Below, one piece after another: positions 27,201 through 41,100 of a DNA stretch of 64,000 nucleotides (positions are counted from its first letter, which is position 1; every line of letters begins with the position of its first letter). Below the pieces are notes generated by a model. That model worked only from the letters and a program-made list of their open reading frames with translations, did not search any database and was not told the DNA's origin. The DNA comes from Sapria himalayana (lineage: Eukaryota; Streptophyta; Magnoliopsida; Malpighiales; Rafflesiaceae). The stretch is from NCBI GenBank assembly GCA_029783825.1, contig JAREIK010000781.1, positions 744,001 to 808,000 on the forward strand, written 5' to 3'. Made by a program: the position numbers and the translations under genes.

Positions 27201-30200
27201 TAATAAATTTTCTCTCATAATTAAAATATCTTCCACGTAAACACTCAGCAAAAATATCATGTCATCATGATTCATTCGAAAGAACAAAAAAAAATCAGAA
27301 ATAAACATATTATTGGGAAATAGTGTACGCCCACATCTAGGCATAGACAAGAAGGAAGCCCAAGTCCAATTTGGTATGTTGATGGGGCATAAATTTTGAG
27401 ATGGGTCTATTGGATTTTAAGATATATTTATTGGGTTTTGGGATGTGTTTGATGGATTTTAGGATATGTCTACCAAATTTTAGATATGTCTATTAAATTT
27501 TGGAATATGTATGTTTGTGTCTATCTAAGAAGCACGGACACGAGGATACGACACGGCAAGATACGGGAACACGGCAAGATACGGGGACACGGCAAATTCT
27601 AAAAAACTAGGATACGACATAATAAAAAAATAAAAAAAAAATAAAAATTATAAATTATAAATTATAAATATTAGGTATTTTATAAAATTTATTAAATTAA
27701 ATTAAAATATTTTATTATATAAAATAAATATATATTATTTATTTTATAAAATAAAAATATTTTATTTTATAAGATAATGTTTTATAATTATATTATATAA
27801 AAATATATATTTTTTATTTTATTTTATAAAAATATTTTATTTTATAAAAATATTTCATTTTATGCCCCTGCCTCTCCCGTCAAGCACGCCTGCCCGCCCG
27901 CCCGCCCGCCCGCCCCTGCCTCTCCCCTCAAATCGCGCCCGCCCCCTGCCAGTGGCCAACGTTGGTCACCGACATCGTCGGACGTCGGGCACTATAGACG
28001 TGGATACGACTGTCGATGCAACCATCCGATACGCCACATGGCGTATCGGATACGGATTGTGTAATGATACGCCACGTGACGTATCAGACACGTATCCGTG
28101 CCGTATCCGTGTCATGTCCACGTGTTCAGGTGTCGGACACGTGGACACGGCTGTAGGGAGCCGTGTCCGTGCTTCCTTGGTGTCTATAAATAGGTATTTG
28201 CTATTAGTATTGAAGACTTTTGAAAATGATATTAAAAATTATTCTCTATGTTTATTATACTATTTTTCTTTTAAATTTATCATTCTTTGTAGTCGAGCTG
28301 TATCAGTTTGATATTAGAGGAAAACTTTGATTTGATATCAAGTTATTTCTATTTTGTTTCCAGTTCTTATTCTATTCTTTAAATCATTCATTAGCTTCAT
28401 TTAAGAAAATTAAAATTAAAATTGCAGTAAGTCAACAACCGAGCCATTCACCACAACATTCCAAGAAAATTGAACACAAATTTACAATTGTTATTTTGGT
28501 CCTTCAAGGTTGTGCAAACTTTTCATTTGATCACTATTTCAAGCATACAATCAATTTACAATTTTCAAAGAATTGCATACTTTACTTGATCCGTTGACAA
28601 ACATGCGAAAAAATTATATGTGCTCTACAAGTTTTCTATGGGGTATATTTTCTTTCACTTTGATAAGTCAGTTAATATTCATAATATTTAAGTATATTTT
28701 ATTAGATTATTTTAGTTTCAACTTATTTGATAGAGCATAAAGATTATAAAAAATCCTTATGTTTTAGTTATCTTTTCGTTACTCATATTATTTGAGATAT
28801 ATTAATCAAAATATATTTTAGATTTGTTTTATTACATTAGCATAGAGTTTATAAATTTTCTTACTCAATGAAATTTGTATTTTATCTAGAGGTGTCAACC
28901 GGGCCAGCCGGCCCGGCCCGGCACGGAAAAATTCCGTGCCCGGGCACGTGCCGTGCCTGACCCGGCATAGTTCGGCACGCGGCACGGCACCCCAGCACGG
29001 GTCTGTCCCGTGCTGGGTGTCCCGTGAGCCCGACCCCAGGATGTCCCTCCCGCAAAAAAAGACCGCGGGTCGGGTCTGATTCGACCCGACCCGCGGTCTT
29101 CCGTATCCCGAACCGCTCGGACAGGCAAGCCCGAGCGGGCCAGGCAAGGCACGGCACGGCCTGCCGTGCCTACGGGCCGCGCCAGGCTCGGCTCTTTTTA
29201 AACCGGGCCGGGCCGGCCCGGCCCGGCCCGTTTGACACATCTAATTTTATCTTAGCAAGTCATCTATCAAAAATGATTGTTGAACCGCTTCCACCTAAAA
29301 CAAAAAGTTCAACTGAGAAATTTAATAATTTTAATCTAAAACTAAAAGCATTATCTCAAAAACTAAATGATGATCTAGTCTCTATTTCTCATCATCATGA
29401 TACAAATAAAACTTAATTTGATTCAATCATTACATCAATAAGTAATTTAAATTCAATGTGTGATTAATTAATTCAACATCAATTTGTCATCAAACAACAA
29501 ACTCATATAATGAATCAAAAAAAAAGTTTGATTCTAAAATATTAGGGTAAATAAAAAATATATGAAAATGCAGATAAAAATGTTAGAAAACATGTCGGAT
29601 CACTACACATTGGAGATTCACATCAATCAAATAAATTTATAAATGACATGCATCACAATCTAGATAAAATGAACCTAAGAAGTAATTTGATAGCTCAACC
29701 TCACAAAAGGTTACCTGGAATAAGAAACCTTTAGTTTCAACCTACTAATACTAATTTATCATTTGATTATCAACCATCTAAGCCAAGTTACGCACTCAAT
29801 TAGTTGAGGAAGGATGTCACTCCTCAACAATGTCAGCCTATGATTTAATAATAATTGGAAAAAATATAAGGATATTTAAAAATTAATTTAATAAAAATAT
29901 TAAAAAATTAAGAAATAACAATACATTATAAAATATATCATACTAAAGTAATATTTATTGTATAGATTGTAGAATTATAGCTGATTTGAACTAGTATACT
30001 CTAACAAAATATGATTTTAAAAGAAAGAATGAACATCTAATTGAAAGAGCTTGGATACTCCAACTTAAAAATAGTATTGTTTTTGAAAAAATATATTTAA
30101 TCATAATTAACTCATCAATCAGATACCCTATTCACTTTTATTTCCCATCATATACCATTTCGGATCATATATCTTGAAAATGAGGTATTTGATTTGTCTC

Positions 30201-33200
30201 GCAGAGTTTTTAAATTGATTAACTTTGTCTTCGATCGCTATTCATGACGAGACAAATTAATATATAGGACCTTTACCCATTATTGTAGGCTAGCATGAAC
30301 TTGACTCAAGATCACTCATAACAAACCAACTAGCCTAGGACAAACTAAGATAGCCTGAAACAGACCCAAACTAGCCTGAAATGAACTAGACTTTTCTAGA
30401 CATGACCCAAATTATGACATTCAAAATAAAATATTTGGTATAACTTTTAATAATACTTCTAATAATGAAGTAGGTGTTACTATGTTTGTTAAAATAATTA
30501 AAAATAAGTCATTAAGTAAAAATTTTCAAATTAGCTTAAGTGTCACACAATTAACCTAAAATTACAAGCATGAATAAAAAGATTTCTCTCGCTTAAAAAA
30601 AATAATAACTTCACTAAAAGATCTTATATCACCTAATAGGCAATAAGAGTTTTAACATTCCATGATTGTCAGCAGGGCTTATAACTAAAAAATTCTAAAT
30701 GGATTTGAGACACTGTTTGAATTATATTTACCTTATATTAAAGTTATGTATTGACTATTAACACGTGATATCCGACTACATTAATAGTAAGAGTGATGAA
30801 CTTATTATTGACGATTCAGACTAAAATACAAAAATTTTATTTATAAAATAATTGAAAATTTGTTATAACACGACTAACAAATATTTGTTTATGTATACTC
30901 CAATCACTTGCATTGTACTTAGATATATATTCAATATTAATAATATGTTTAGCACATATAGAGAACACCTTACATATAGTATAATAGCCGTAGAGATGAA
31001 AACCAAATATTTAAAATATTAGTTATTCATTTCAACTCTTATTTGGTTGCATGTAAAAATCCTATGATTAAAGTATAAATAATCTTTTCAAAGGCATTTT
31101 CCAGGCGTGCCTTCATGTCCGCCTTCGGGCAAGGCGAGGGCAAAATGCTTTGAGGTAACTAAAGCATTGTTTCTTCACTAAAGCATTCCATGCGCACCTT
31201 CATTGCACCTTCAACGCCTTGTAGACATAAGAGTACACCACGACATTTTAACTTATGTCGCATTCAGAAAATGAAACAAAAAGTGTAACAACTCGATGAT
31301 TTCATCCTACCGAATAAAACAAAAGCTATTTTGGGGATAAATACTTGAAAACTAAACCCTACCTCAAACGTAACGACACGATCATTACTGAAACACATAT
31401 TCAACAGCGATATCATCTCAGCTTCAACTCAAGGCGCGTTCAACTGCGTTATTCATGTAAATTATTTTAATGAATTTTGACGACAGTAAACTTTACCATT
31501 ATCTGTTAGAGCTCATTTTCAACGAATGATGATTAACTTTATCATCATTTGTTGTAGCTCATTTTCAATAAACAATGCTAAACTTCACCATCCTCTATTG
31601 GAGCTTAATATATTCCTCCAATATATTGAGCTCCAACAGTACTCGCCTACATGGATTAGAAAATTTGAGGAACACATTTTCATGTGTTCATAGAATGGAA
31701 CACTTTTGAAATCTCTTTTTAAAAATTGTCATAACTTCAATAACACATTTTTATGAGCTCCAAATGAAGAACACATTTTCATGTTGCAAAATGTGTTCCT
31801 CTATTTTTAAGATTAAATTGTTATTTTTTTATATTTTTTTAAAAAAGTCTTTCTTTAAACCCATTTAGAGACTAATTTGAGCCAATTACATATCCTAAAT
31901 TTAAATTAATTATATTTAAATTCTAAATTATAATTATCAATTGAAATCAATTAAAATTTCTTAAAGCTCATTTAATTATTAATTTTAATTATGAGTTCCT
32001 TTGATTTAAATATAGAATGAGCTCCTTCGATTCAAAAAATTCAAGAAAAAAATTATGTATAAAAATATGTTATTTAAAATTCTTGGGAGCAATATTTGAG
32101 GTATAAATTTTAAAATTAGAGATGCTCAACAGGGATAAATAGACTCAAGCATCACTTAGCCTAAACTCATCATGGTATGAAAATATATCCCAAAGTCAGT
32201 GAAGATGTAAAGATGCATTGGCTAATTTAAGGATCAAAAAACAAAAAAAAAAATTAAATTACTCCACGAAATTGAAATGAGTCCAACTACAATGCATGAG
32301 AGTGTCTTGTCTAAAACAATAGTTGCCTTATGAAGTGAGAGTGTCAGTGGGGGTAGAAAACATATTCTTAGGGGACTTGTGGATAAATTAACTACTTCAC
32401 AACTTCATTAAAATACTTTGAATTTAAAATAGAAGCAAAAAGAAAAAATTAAAATATATAAAAAAATTGATAGATTTATGTATTTTGAAGATTTTCTATT
32501 CAACATTATAAATGATCCTTATTAAATTCCTATGATGGAGGTTGTTACAAATTTTAGACACAGGTTTAAGCCTCCTATGCATGAATTTACAACATAGATT
32601 CTTAAAGAATAAGTAAACGACCTAAGTATCATTATTGAAATCATAATAAAACTCAGAAACAATATGAATATTCAATTATGTCAGAGAATTGGACAAATAA
32701 AAAGAGTAAGTATCTTATTAATTTTTTGGTGCCTGACGATTGATGATTATGAGATTGTTACACACTGATATATGTTACAGTTATGCTTATGTTTATGAGT
32801 TTTAAATTATGCTTGATTCTAATTTTTAATTTCAATATTTTATACTTATTTTTATTTACATCGTATTTACTTTGGTTTAGGCGTTGGCTTTGTGACTTTG
32901 TAATTTTTATTTAAGAAATTTTTTGTTTATTTTATTTTTGTGTTTAAGAATTTTATTAACAATTCTAAAATTTAATTCTAATAAATTATAATCTAAATCT
33001 ATAAATCTAATTAAAATATAATTAAAACAAATAACATAAAAAAATAAACTTTTAATACTTTAAAAAAAATTAAAATATACAATTTAAATATTTTTAAATA
33101 TTATCTAATTTATATTTTATAATTACATAATATTATAAACAAAAAAAAAATTTAAACCGGCCCGTATGGGCCTGACCCAGCATGGTAAAAAATTGGCCAT

Positions 33201-36200
33201 GCAGGGCCTGGCCTAAAGAAACCATGCCGGGCCAGCCCAACATGATCCATTTGACACCTCTAGAAAATTCTTTTATAGTAACAATAATGTCATCTTTGAT
33301 CTTCTCCACGAGTATAAGATTGTCAATCTCTATATGTTTCATCTGCTCATAAAATATTAAATTTGAGGCTATATGCTCATTTCTAACTATCACAAAAAAA
33401 TATTAATAGGAAAATAAAAAGTATATCCGGTCTACTTGAGTAGATGTCAGATCCAAAGTATCTCATATATAATAATCATAATATCTTAAACTCTACCTCT
33501 ATATTTAATGTTGAAACAATCATATGTCTATTACTTTTATAACAGACAAATCAACTCAAAGAAAAAGATAAAAATTTATAAAGATCTCCTCTTGATACAA
33601 TTTAGTCTTCAACTAAAAATTAAATATCTAACTAACTACAAATTCCGAGATCGCTAAAACAAATCCCAAGTCATGAAGACTTTTTCACATACCTTGATAT
33701 ATGAAAAACTATATTTAGGTAAACCATCTAAGAAGAACATAAGAAAGGACTAATTATACAGACTACATAATTAATATCTGATCTAACAATAATTAGATAA
33801 TTAATATCTGATCTAATAATAATTAGATAATTAATATTTCATATAATTTTTCTATAAATAATTAAGTCAACTAGAAGAGTCACTTTAAATAAAATTAATA
33901 TTTAAATTAATATATTTCTCAGCTAGAAGAGACATTAGACAAAATTAATATTTAGAATCAAATTTCGATAATATTATCAAGCACATATCTCCCCAATGAT
34001 AAGATAATACATCTCATTGAGTAAATCATTTTTATCCTAAAAAAATATTCAAGTCTCTCAAGTTCATTCATCTAAAATTATGATTGAAGGTTCTTCTTGA
34101 GTTAGATAATCTTTAAGCCTTTATTTCTCATAATCATAATATTATTTACATATATAAGAAACAAAAATATTGTCATCATAGATCCTATAGAAAAATTTTT
34201 AAAAAAATCTTAACTCATATGTGCAAACCAATTAAGGTGATTATGTATGAAAATTTTGTAAACTAAGCTCTCAATGACTCTTCAAGTCATACAATATCTT
34301 TCATAATCGAAAAAATTATGTCTAATTGTGCTGCTCAAAGCCCAAAAGATTACTTCAAATATTATTCCTCCTCAAGGTTTCTATGAAGAAAAAAAAATTT
34401 TTCATGCTTAAGTTTTAGGTTATCTACCTTTCCATTTAAATTTTCCATTACAATGAATATCTACCTTAAGAGTCACGAGAAAAATATAAGATAAATCTTA
34501 TGAAATAAAATGTCAGATACATATCCTATAGTCCTTTCAAAAGATATCAAAATATCAAGATTAGATGAATTGACTATAGAATCATCTAACTCATTAGCAT
34601 ACTCATCTCTAGTCCAAGTAATCCTATATTCAAGTCTCCTAGTTTTATTCGTATGTATATAAATTATGACTAATGAGGTAGGACTCATTTAATCTGATAC
34701 ACACAAATATATGAGTGCATAGTTAAGATGAAATTGAAAGGATTTAGATATTTTATAATTTTTATTGATGATTATTTACAAGATAAGTGGTTAATGTTTT
34801 TTTGGTCTATATCATATTTTTTAAATTTTTTAATCATTTCATAAATTGATAAAAAATTAATTTAATAAAAACATAAAGAAATTAAAAAGTAATACTGTAT
34901 TAGTGATTAGAGTATATGTCAGATTATATTTGTAATTATTATATTAATTATGAGATCATATATCAAATTTTCTGTGTCGTCATAATCTCAAAAAATGAGA
35001 TTGTAAAAAAAAAATTTATGATTATAACTCAAACTCTCCATGGTAGGAGTGTTTCAAAATATTTGTAGAGAGATGCAGCTTTAATCATAAATTATTTTAT
35101 CAACCAAATATTTTTTATCAATTCTCAATGTGTGTTCTTTCAGAACTTATATCATGAGGAGAGATTGTTTAGCTTACTTTCTATGATATTTTGAGAGTAC
35201 ATACTTTTTATGTAATCTTTTCCTAAGATGAGACAATATAGCTAAAAAATTTTGAGAAAAATTTTTCATAAATATTCTAATATCAAAAAAAGTATAAATA
35301 TTATTTACTAGAGCCTAATAGGACATTAATGAATTTTAATATTATTTTTTTGAACATGACTTATTTTTTTGTTAGCATAAGGGCGAGTCCAAAAATTACA
35401 CCTAGAATATTACTTTTTCTCTCTCACCTATAGTTGCACCTAAATCTTCAATTAGTAGAGAGAGTCTACGATATGGTATGACTCTCGTTCTCATGGAATT
35501 ATCATATATACCGATAAATACGAATTTATTGATCTTAGAGAGAATAAGATTTCTCAAGAAGAAAAATTCATCTCTAATTTATATGATACAGCAGTTCACG
35601 AGTCTATCCTAGTACAGACTCACGTTGAGCCAAAAACTAAGAGACTTGACAATTCATACTACAAAATTTGTATCAACACTTATCTCTAGTATGTCCATTA
35701 TACCTATAACATATCCATGATAGAAAGAATCCCTCGTGTATGCATACTAACACAATATCACATATCCCTCCAATTGATACCAACAATAAGTCAATATCAC
35801 AGACAAATATTTGATTCCAATATTAAGTGTTGCCCCCAATAAATTATGCCCACAAAACAGATTGTTTGCAGTGCATGCACTTCCGCATAGAAAGAATTAC
35901 TATGCATGCATTTTTTGCGAATAGTAGTGGCAGGCACACCTAGTGTCTGGCATGCCTCCAATTTGTTGGAGCGTCACACAGTGTGAATGCGACAAGGAAG
36001 GAGAAGGCAAGAGGGTTGTGTCACATGCAGTGTGCATGCATTGTACTATTACTATGCATGTGATCTCTCTCTTTTTTAAAAACCCTTATATAATTGCCCA
36101 ATGGATTAGTGCAGCTCGCATGTTGAGTGCTCCCATCAATAATAATTTAAACAGTTAAATGTTTGAACCACTGCATGTGCATGAAAGGACATGTCTCATC

Positions 36201-37110
36201 AAACCTGTTTGAACCACTGCTAATATTAGAAATTGTAAAAGAATCCATAGAATGGTAGATCCTCGGTAGTTCATCCTGCCCGCCATAATTAACTGGGAGA
36301 AGCACAACAACCCCAACAACAGAGCAGACTCCAAAGAAATGTATTCTAGAAAGAAAATTATATCCATTAATCATATAGCTCTGTTAAACATTGGTAAGAA
36401 AAGAACACCAACCCAATTTGATGTGGCTTTCAGATAGATTTTAAAGGTGGCTTATTAAAGCTGTAAAAGTAGCTATTAACTATAACATAATACTCAAACT
36501 CTGCAACACTTGCATTACTAGTTAGTTAACTCTCATGTACCAGCGTGTGGTGTGAGGAGATCCACAAACAATTCTCTCCAACCATGGTATCAAACAAAAA
36601 ATTAACTTCATGTCATCATTGATAATTAATCAAGATTCAAACCCTAGATCACGGATACCCACAACAAACCACCTAACATATAGTTTTTCCTACTCTCTCC
36701 CACATGGGTTATTCTAGTTGACCAGAGCATGCTCTAGAAAAAAATAGGCTTGTTTGATAGGTCATGGGTTTGAGACAAACCTATGGATAAGAGTAAGGCA
36801 CTGGCTCAAACTTACCTGAGGTAATACAAGAGGGGAGGCCCACCTTTACATGCCATTTTTTTAGTGCATTGTTCCGCATGTCACACACTGACTCATTGAG
36901 AGAGTCACTTTCTTGATAAAATGGAGAAAAATGATCCTATGAGAGTTTATATAGGAATGTGTAAAGATTCTAGAGGCTTTGAGAAACCTCTCTTTGCTAG
37001 AAAAATATGAAAATTTCTAGAATATTTAGGAGAAATCCAATTAGTGAGAAAGAGTATGAAAGAAAAGAAATTATCCTAGATTCTTTTAGAGACTTCTTAT
37101 AAATAAATAA

Positions 37111-37178
<68 letters not shown>

Positions 37179-38146
37179 GGTAAAATACTATAAAATTCTT
37201 CATGCTTATTGAGAATCTTCAAAAATTCTACACGCTTTCATAAATATGTGTATAAGGAGAGGATGACTTTATTTGCAAACCATCAAATTGGAGAGCTTTT
37301 TTAGGCATTGTAAAAAAATATTTTTTCAATAAAGCATTTTTTTTTTAATTTTGAGTGTTCGCACTTCTCTTCACTTTCAAGGAGTGGGTAGAAGCCGAGC
37401 ATAACTTATACAAGGCAACCTAGAGGCTAACTTAGTAATATTCAAGCAGCGAGTTGTCTAAGTATCACACAAGAGCTCAGGAAAAAGACTAAGTCAATGA
37501 CAAATCACATGTTGATCAAGTTGACAGGGGCATGCTCTAGGATATCAATTTTCCTATTAGGTCCTAAGTTTTAATCTCGCCTCTCGATCAGCATGATAAA
37601 TTTGCTCAAATTTACATGGAGCGGAACCAATAGAAAATTCTACCGCTATGGGTCATTTGGCCAAAGTTCATTTGTATTATTGTCAACTTTCTTGACCAAT
37701 CTTGGTTTTGAATCAAAATGCAAACTAGCTTATGTGCATTTTATGATCATTACTAAAACAATACTGAAGACGATAATTTCCATTTTTATTTCTTTTAAAA
37801 GGTGACAGTATTTGAGATCCTGTGATTATTTTCCCTTTCATTTTATGATCCTATGAGTGACATTCAACTGGAACTCTTTCACTATCATTGTTTTACATCT
37901 AATCCACAAAGAGCTAAATACAACACTCGAAGATAAGACTCATGCAAATAACACTCTTATATAATGAGCAAATTTGATTAAAACAGTTCATATATTAGAT
38001 GCTTCATTAATATTCTAATTCTTACAAAATAGTATTGAAAAAATAAATACAATAACTCACAATAATATCATCATTCAAGCAAAACATTATAAAAAGTTGA
38101 GACAAATCAAAAGTTATATACTCACATAAACAAAATAATAAAAAAG

Positions 38147-38194
<48 letters not shown>

Positions 38195-41100
38195 AAATCA
38201 AAAACTACTATATCTTCCATCATGCTGATGAGTATAAATCCACAAGGCCTCAATTCATGAAAATTTCGATTTAGAAAAGTCAAATGGGACTGACAGCCTG
38301 GGCACAGCCCGAGCCCTAGCCTAGTTCAGCAGTGTCTGGCATGGCATGGCATGACATGACATGACACAGTCTATAACTATGCCTCGGTTGGGCTGGGCTG
38401 CTACTTAGTATGATTCGTGCCATGTTGGGCCAGCTCGAACCATAAGTCTAGCCCGACAGCACAGTAATACAAGCCCGAGTGACCACCCGACGGGATCCCC
38501 ATCGAGCAGTCAATCAGGTTGTTTTAGTTTTTTTTTATCTGCGTCGTGCCTGGCATGGCACGGGACTGCACAACACATCATGACATGTTTGATACCTCTA
38601 TGTTTATTATATATTCTATAGTTTGAATATATATTGTAGCCTACATATCTTCATAGATCTTTCTTTTATGAAAAAATAATCAACCTTTATGTATTTTACC
38701 TACTAATAAAATACCAAATTTGAGGTTGCGTTTCACGGTATAATTTTCACAATAAAGATTAAAAAGAAAAGAAAATAAATATATGATCTCATTAATTACA
38801 TGACACATCTAAAGTATCCTACAAACATAGTTGTTAAATCAAGATTCGAATTGAGAATCAAAATATTTGATTAGTGGATCAATAATCAAATCATAAAATT
38901 TATTTTATGTTTGTAATAATAGTTAAAGTATATGTAATCTCATATAATTAATAAATTATAAACTATTTAAATATGTTTAAATAATAAGTTTATAATACAT
39001 AATTCTAAGTTTTTTTCTCTTTTTTTTATTCTTCTTCTACTTCTGATTTTTTCTCCATTTTTCATTTATTCTCATAAATTTGTTAAACTTATACCAAAAT
39101 ATTAGAGATGTCAACATGGCCGGGCCGGCCCGACACGGAAAATTTTCGTGCCCGAGCTCGTGCCGTGCCGTGCCGAGGCCAACCAGGCCTCGTGCCGTGC
39201 TTGGCTCGGCACGGTACCGTGCCGAATTTTTTTTTTAATTAGGGTTACTGGGGCGCCGAAACCCTAATTTTTTTAAAAATTAGGGTTTCAGACGCACCCA
39301 ATTCCTAATTTTTTTAGAATTAGGATTTTGGGCACGCCCAATTCCTAATTCTTTTTAGAAATAGGGTTTTGGGTGCGTCGAAACCCTAATTTTTTTTAAT
39401 TTAGGGTTCGGCCCGACCGGGCCGAACCCGGCGAATCGTGCCGCGGGCCCGTGCCGGGCTGAACCCCCAAAAAACCAATGCTGGGACATGCACGGCACGG
39501 TTACTATACCGTGCCTGGCCCGGCCCAAAAGCCCGGTCGGGCCTGGAAAAAATGAGCCCGGCCCAAAAGCCCGGTCGGGCCTGGAAAAAACGAGCCCGGC
39601 CCGGCCTGGCCCGGCACGACCAGGCCCGGCGCGACCCGTTTGACGCCTCTACAAAATATTGGTGTTCTCTTTTTTTCGTTTCTTCTAATAAATTCGTAAT
39701 ATCAAAGATTAAAATTATTTTTTTCCACATTAATTAATTCCTACAATTAATAATTTTTTTTGATATTTTAGTTTTTATTTTTGTAACTTTTTGATAATTT
39801 TGATCCCTAGAGAATCAATATTAAATCAATTTATGTGAATCGATTTGCGATTCAATAATTCAGTCTTCGATTCATGTATATTTTCAATTCTTTTAAAGAA
39901 TCGGATCATTTATCCTCTTGATCGTGAATTAAATCTTGACTCATATGATTTTGATAACAGTGCTTACAAATATTTGTCATCATTAGTCTAAACTCTATAT
40001 ATAATAAACCTCGAAATCAATGTCTATCTATTATTTTTTGAGAAGACAAAATTATCTCCAAAAAAAATACAGAACTTAATCATATATTGGGGCAAACTCA
40101 AATCTGAATATTTAACTAACTATTTACTCATAACCTTTGAAAGAGATCCAAAGTCCTGAAAATTTTTTTTACATACCTTGATATGCAAAGAACTGCATCA
40201 AGATAAATCTACGAAGAAAAATTTAGCAAATCACTCATTACATTAATTTCATATGCTATAATTGATATGTTCATAGTCAAATAATAAATATTTTTATAAT
40301 ACTCCTATAAGTAATAGATTCAACTAGAGAAGTTCTATCAAATGTAAAGTTAATACATAAATCAATAAAAATATTTGCTAGGATACAACTTAAAAATATC
40401 AGTATTTATAAGAATATCAAGCACATATTTTCTTTGTGAGAGAATGATACTCATCATAAAATAAGTCATCATTATATCAAAAAAAAAATCTAAGTTTCCC
40501 AATGTCCTACGTCTAAAATTATGTTTAAAAGAATAACTTAAATTGATTGATCTTCAACTTATCATCATTTATAATCAAAATATCATCTACAGAGATAATC
40601 AGTAAAATCATTCTACAACCAGCATTCCTTCAAAAAAACAAACTATAGCATAGATGTATAACTTAAACAATAAGATTGCATATTAAAATCTTATAAATTA
40701 AACTCTCAATAACTATGTTAGGCCATATAATACCACTTATAATCAATAAACTATATAAGATTATGTGGCTCGAAGCTCAGGTAGATGTTTCATGTATACC
40801 TCTTCCTTAAGGTCACCGTGAAACAATGTATCCTTCACATCTAACTATAGTATCTTCAAATTATGAGATGTTACAAAAGAGATAAAAATTTATACTGAAA
40901 CTATTTGTCACTAGAGAGATTATGTAAGCTATTCATGTCAAATATTTGAGTAAATTCTAATACTAAAAGTCTTACCTTAAGACAATCTACAATCCTATGT
41001 TGACATTTCTTCACGGTGATCATCTACCTACAATCAATAACAGATTTTTCTGAAAGTCATGATACTAGTTCTCAATTCTCATTAGAATGAAATACATAAA

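Larger units (their letters stand above)
25640..36204 (-). other. Channel gene intron 2, about 10.6 kb
   Basis: It contains copia remnants on both strands (26.4-27.35 kb minus, 33.4-34.7 kb minus, 34.7-35.7 kb plus), two well-defined 8-bp-duplicating elements (27525-28179, 28887-29243) and a degraded hAT transposon (about 30.4-33.26 kb). 31475-31640 has about three copies of a 55-60-bp unit with GAGCTCATTTTCAA. No independent host gene is seen. Confidence 0.8.

Noticed and set aside
27862..28311. Proline/arginine-rich frame of 149 codons
   Set aside because: It lies in a transposable element with clear target duplications and is driven by CCCG-rich composition.
28818..29416. Several GC-rich overlapping frames
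   Set aside because: They fall within a short hAT MITE; open frames there follow from high GC content on both strands.
39235..39410. Interstitial telomere repeat
   Set aside because: AACCCTAATTTTTT and its inverse occur as palindromes, not as tandem CCCTAAA units.
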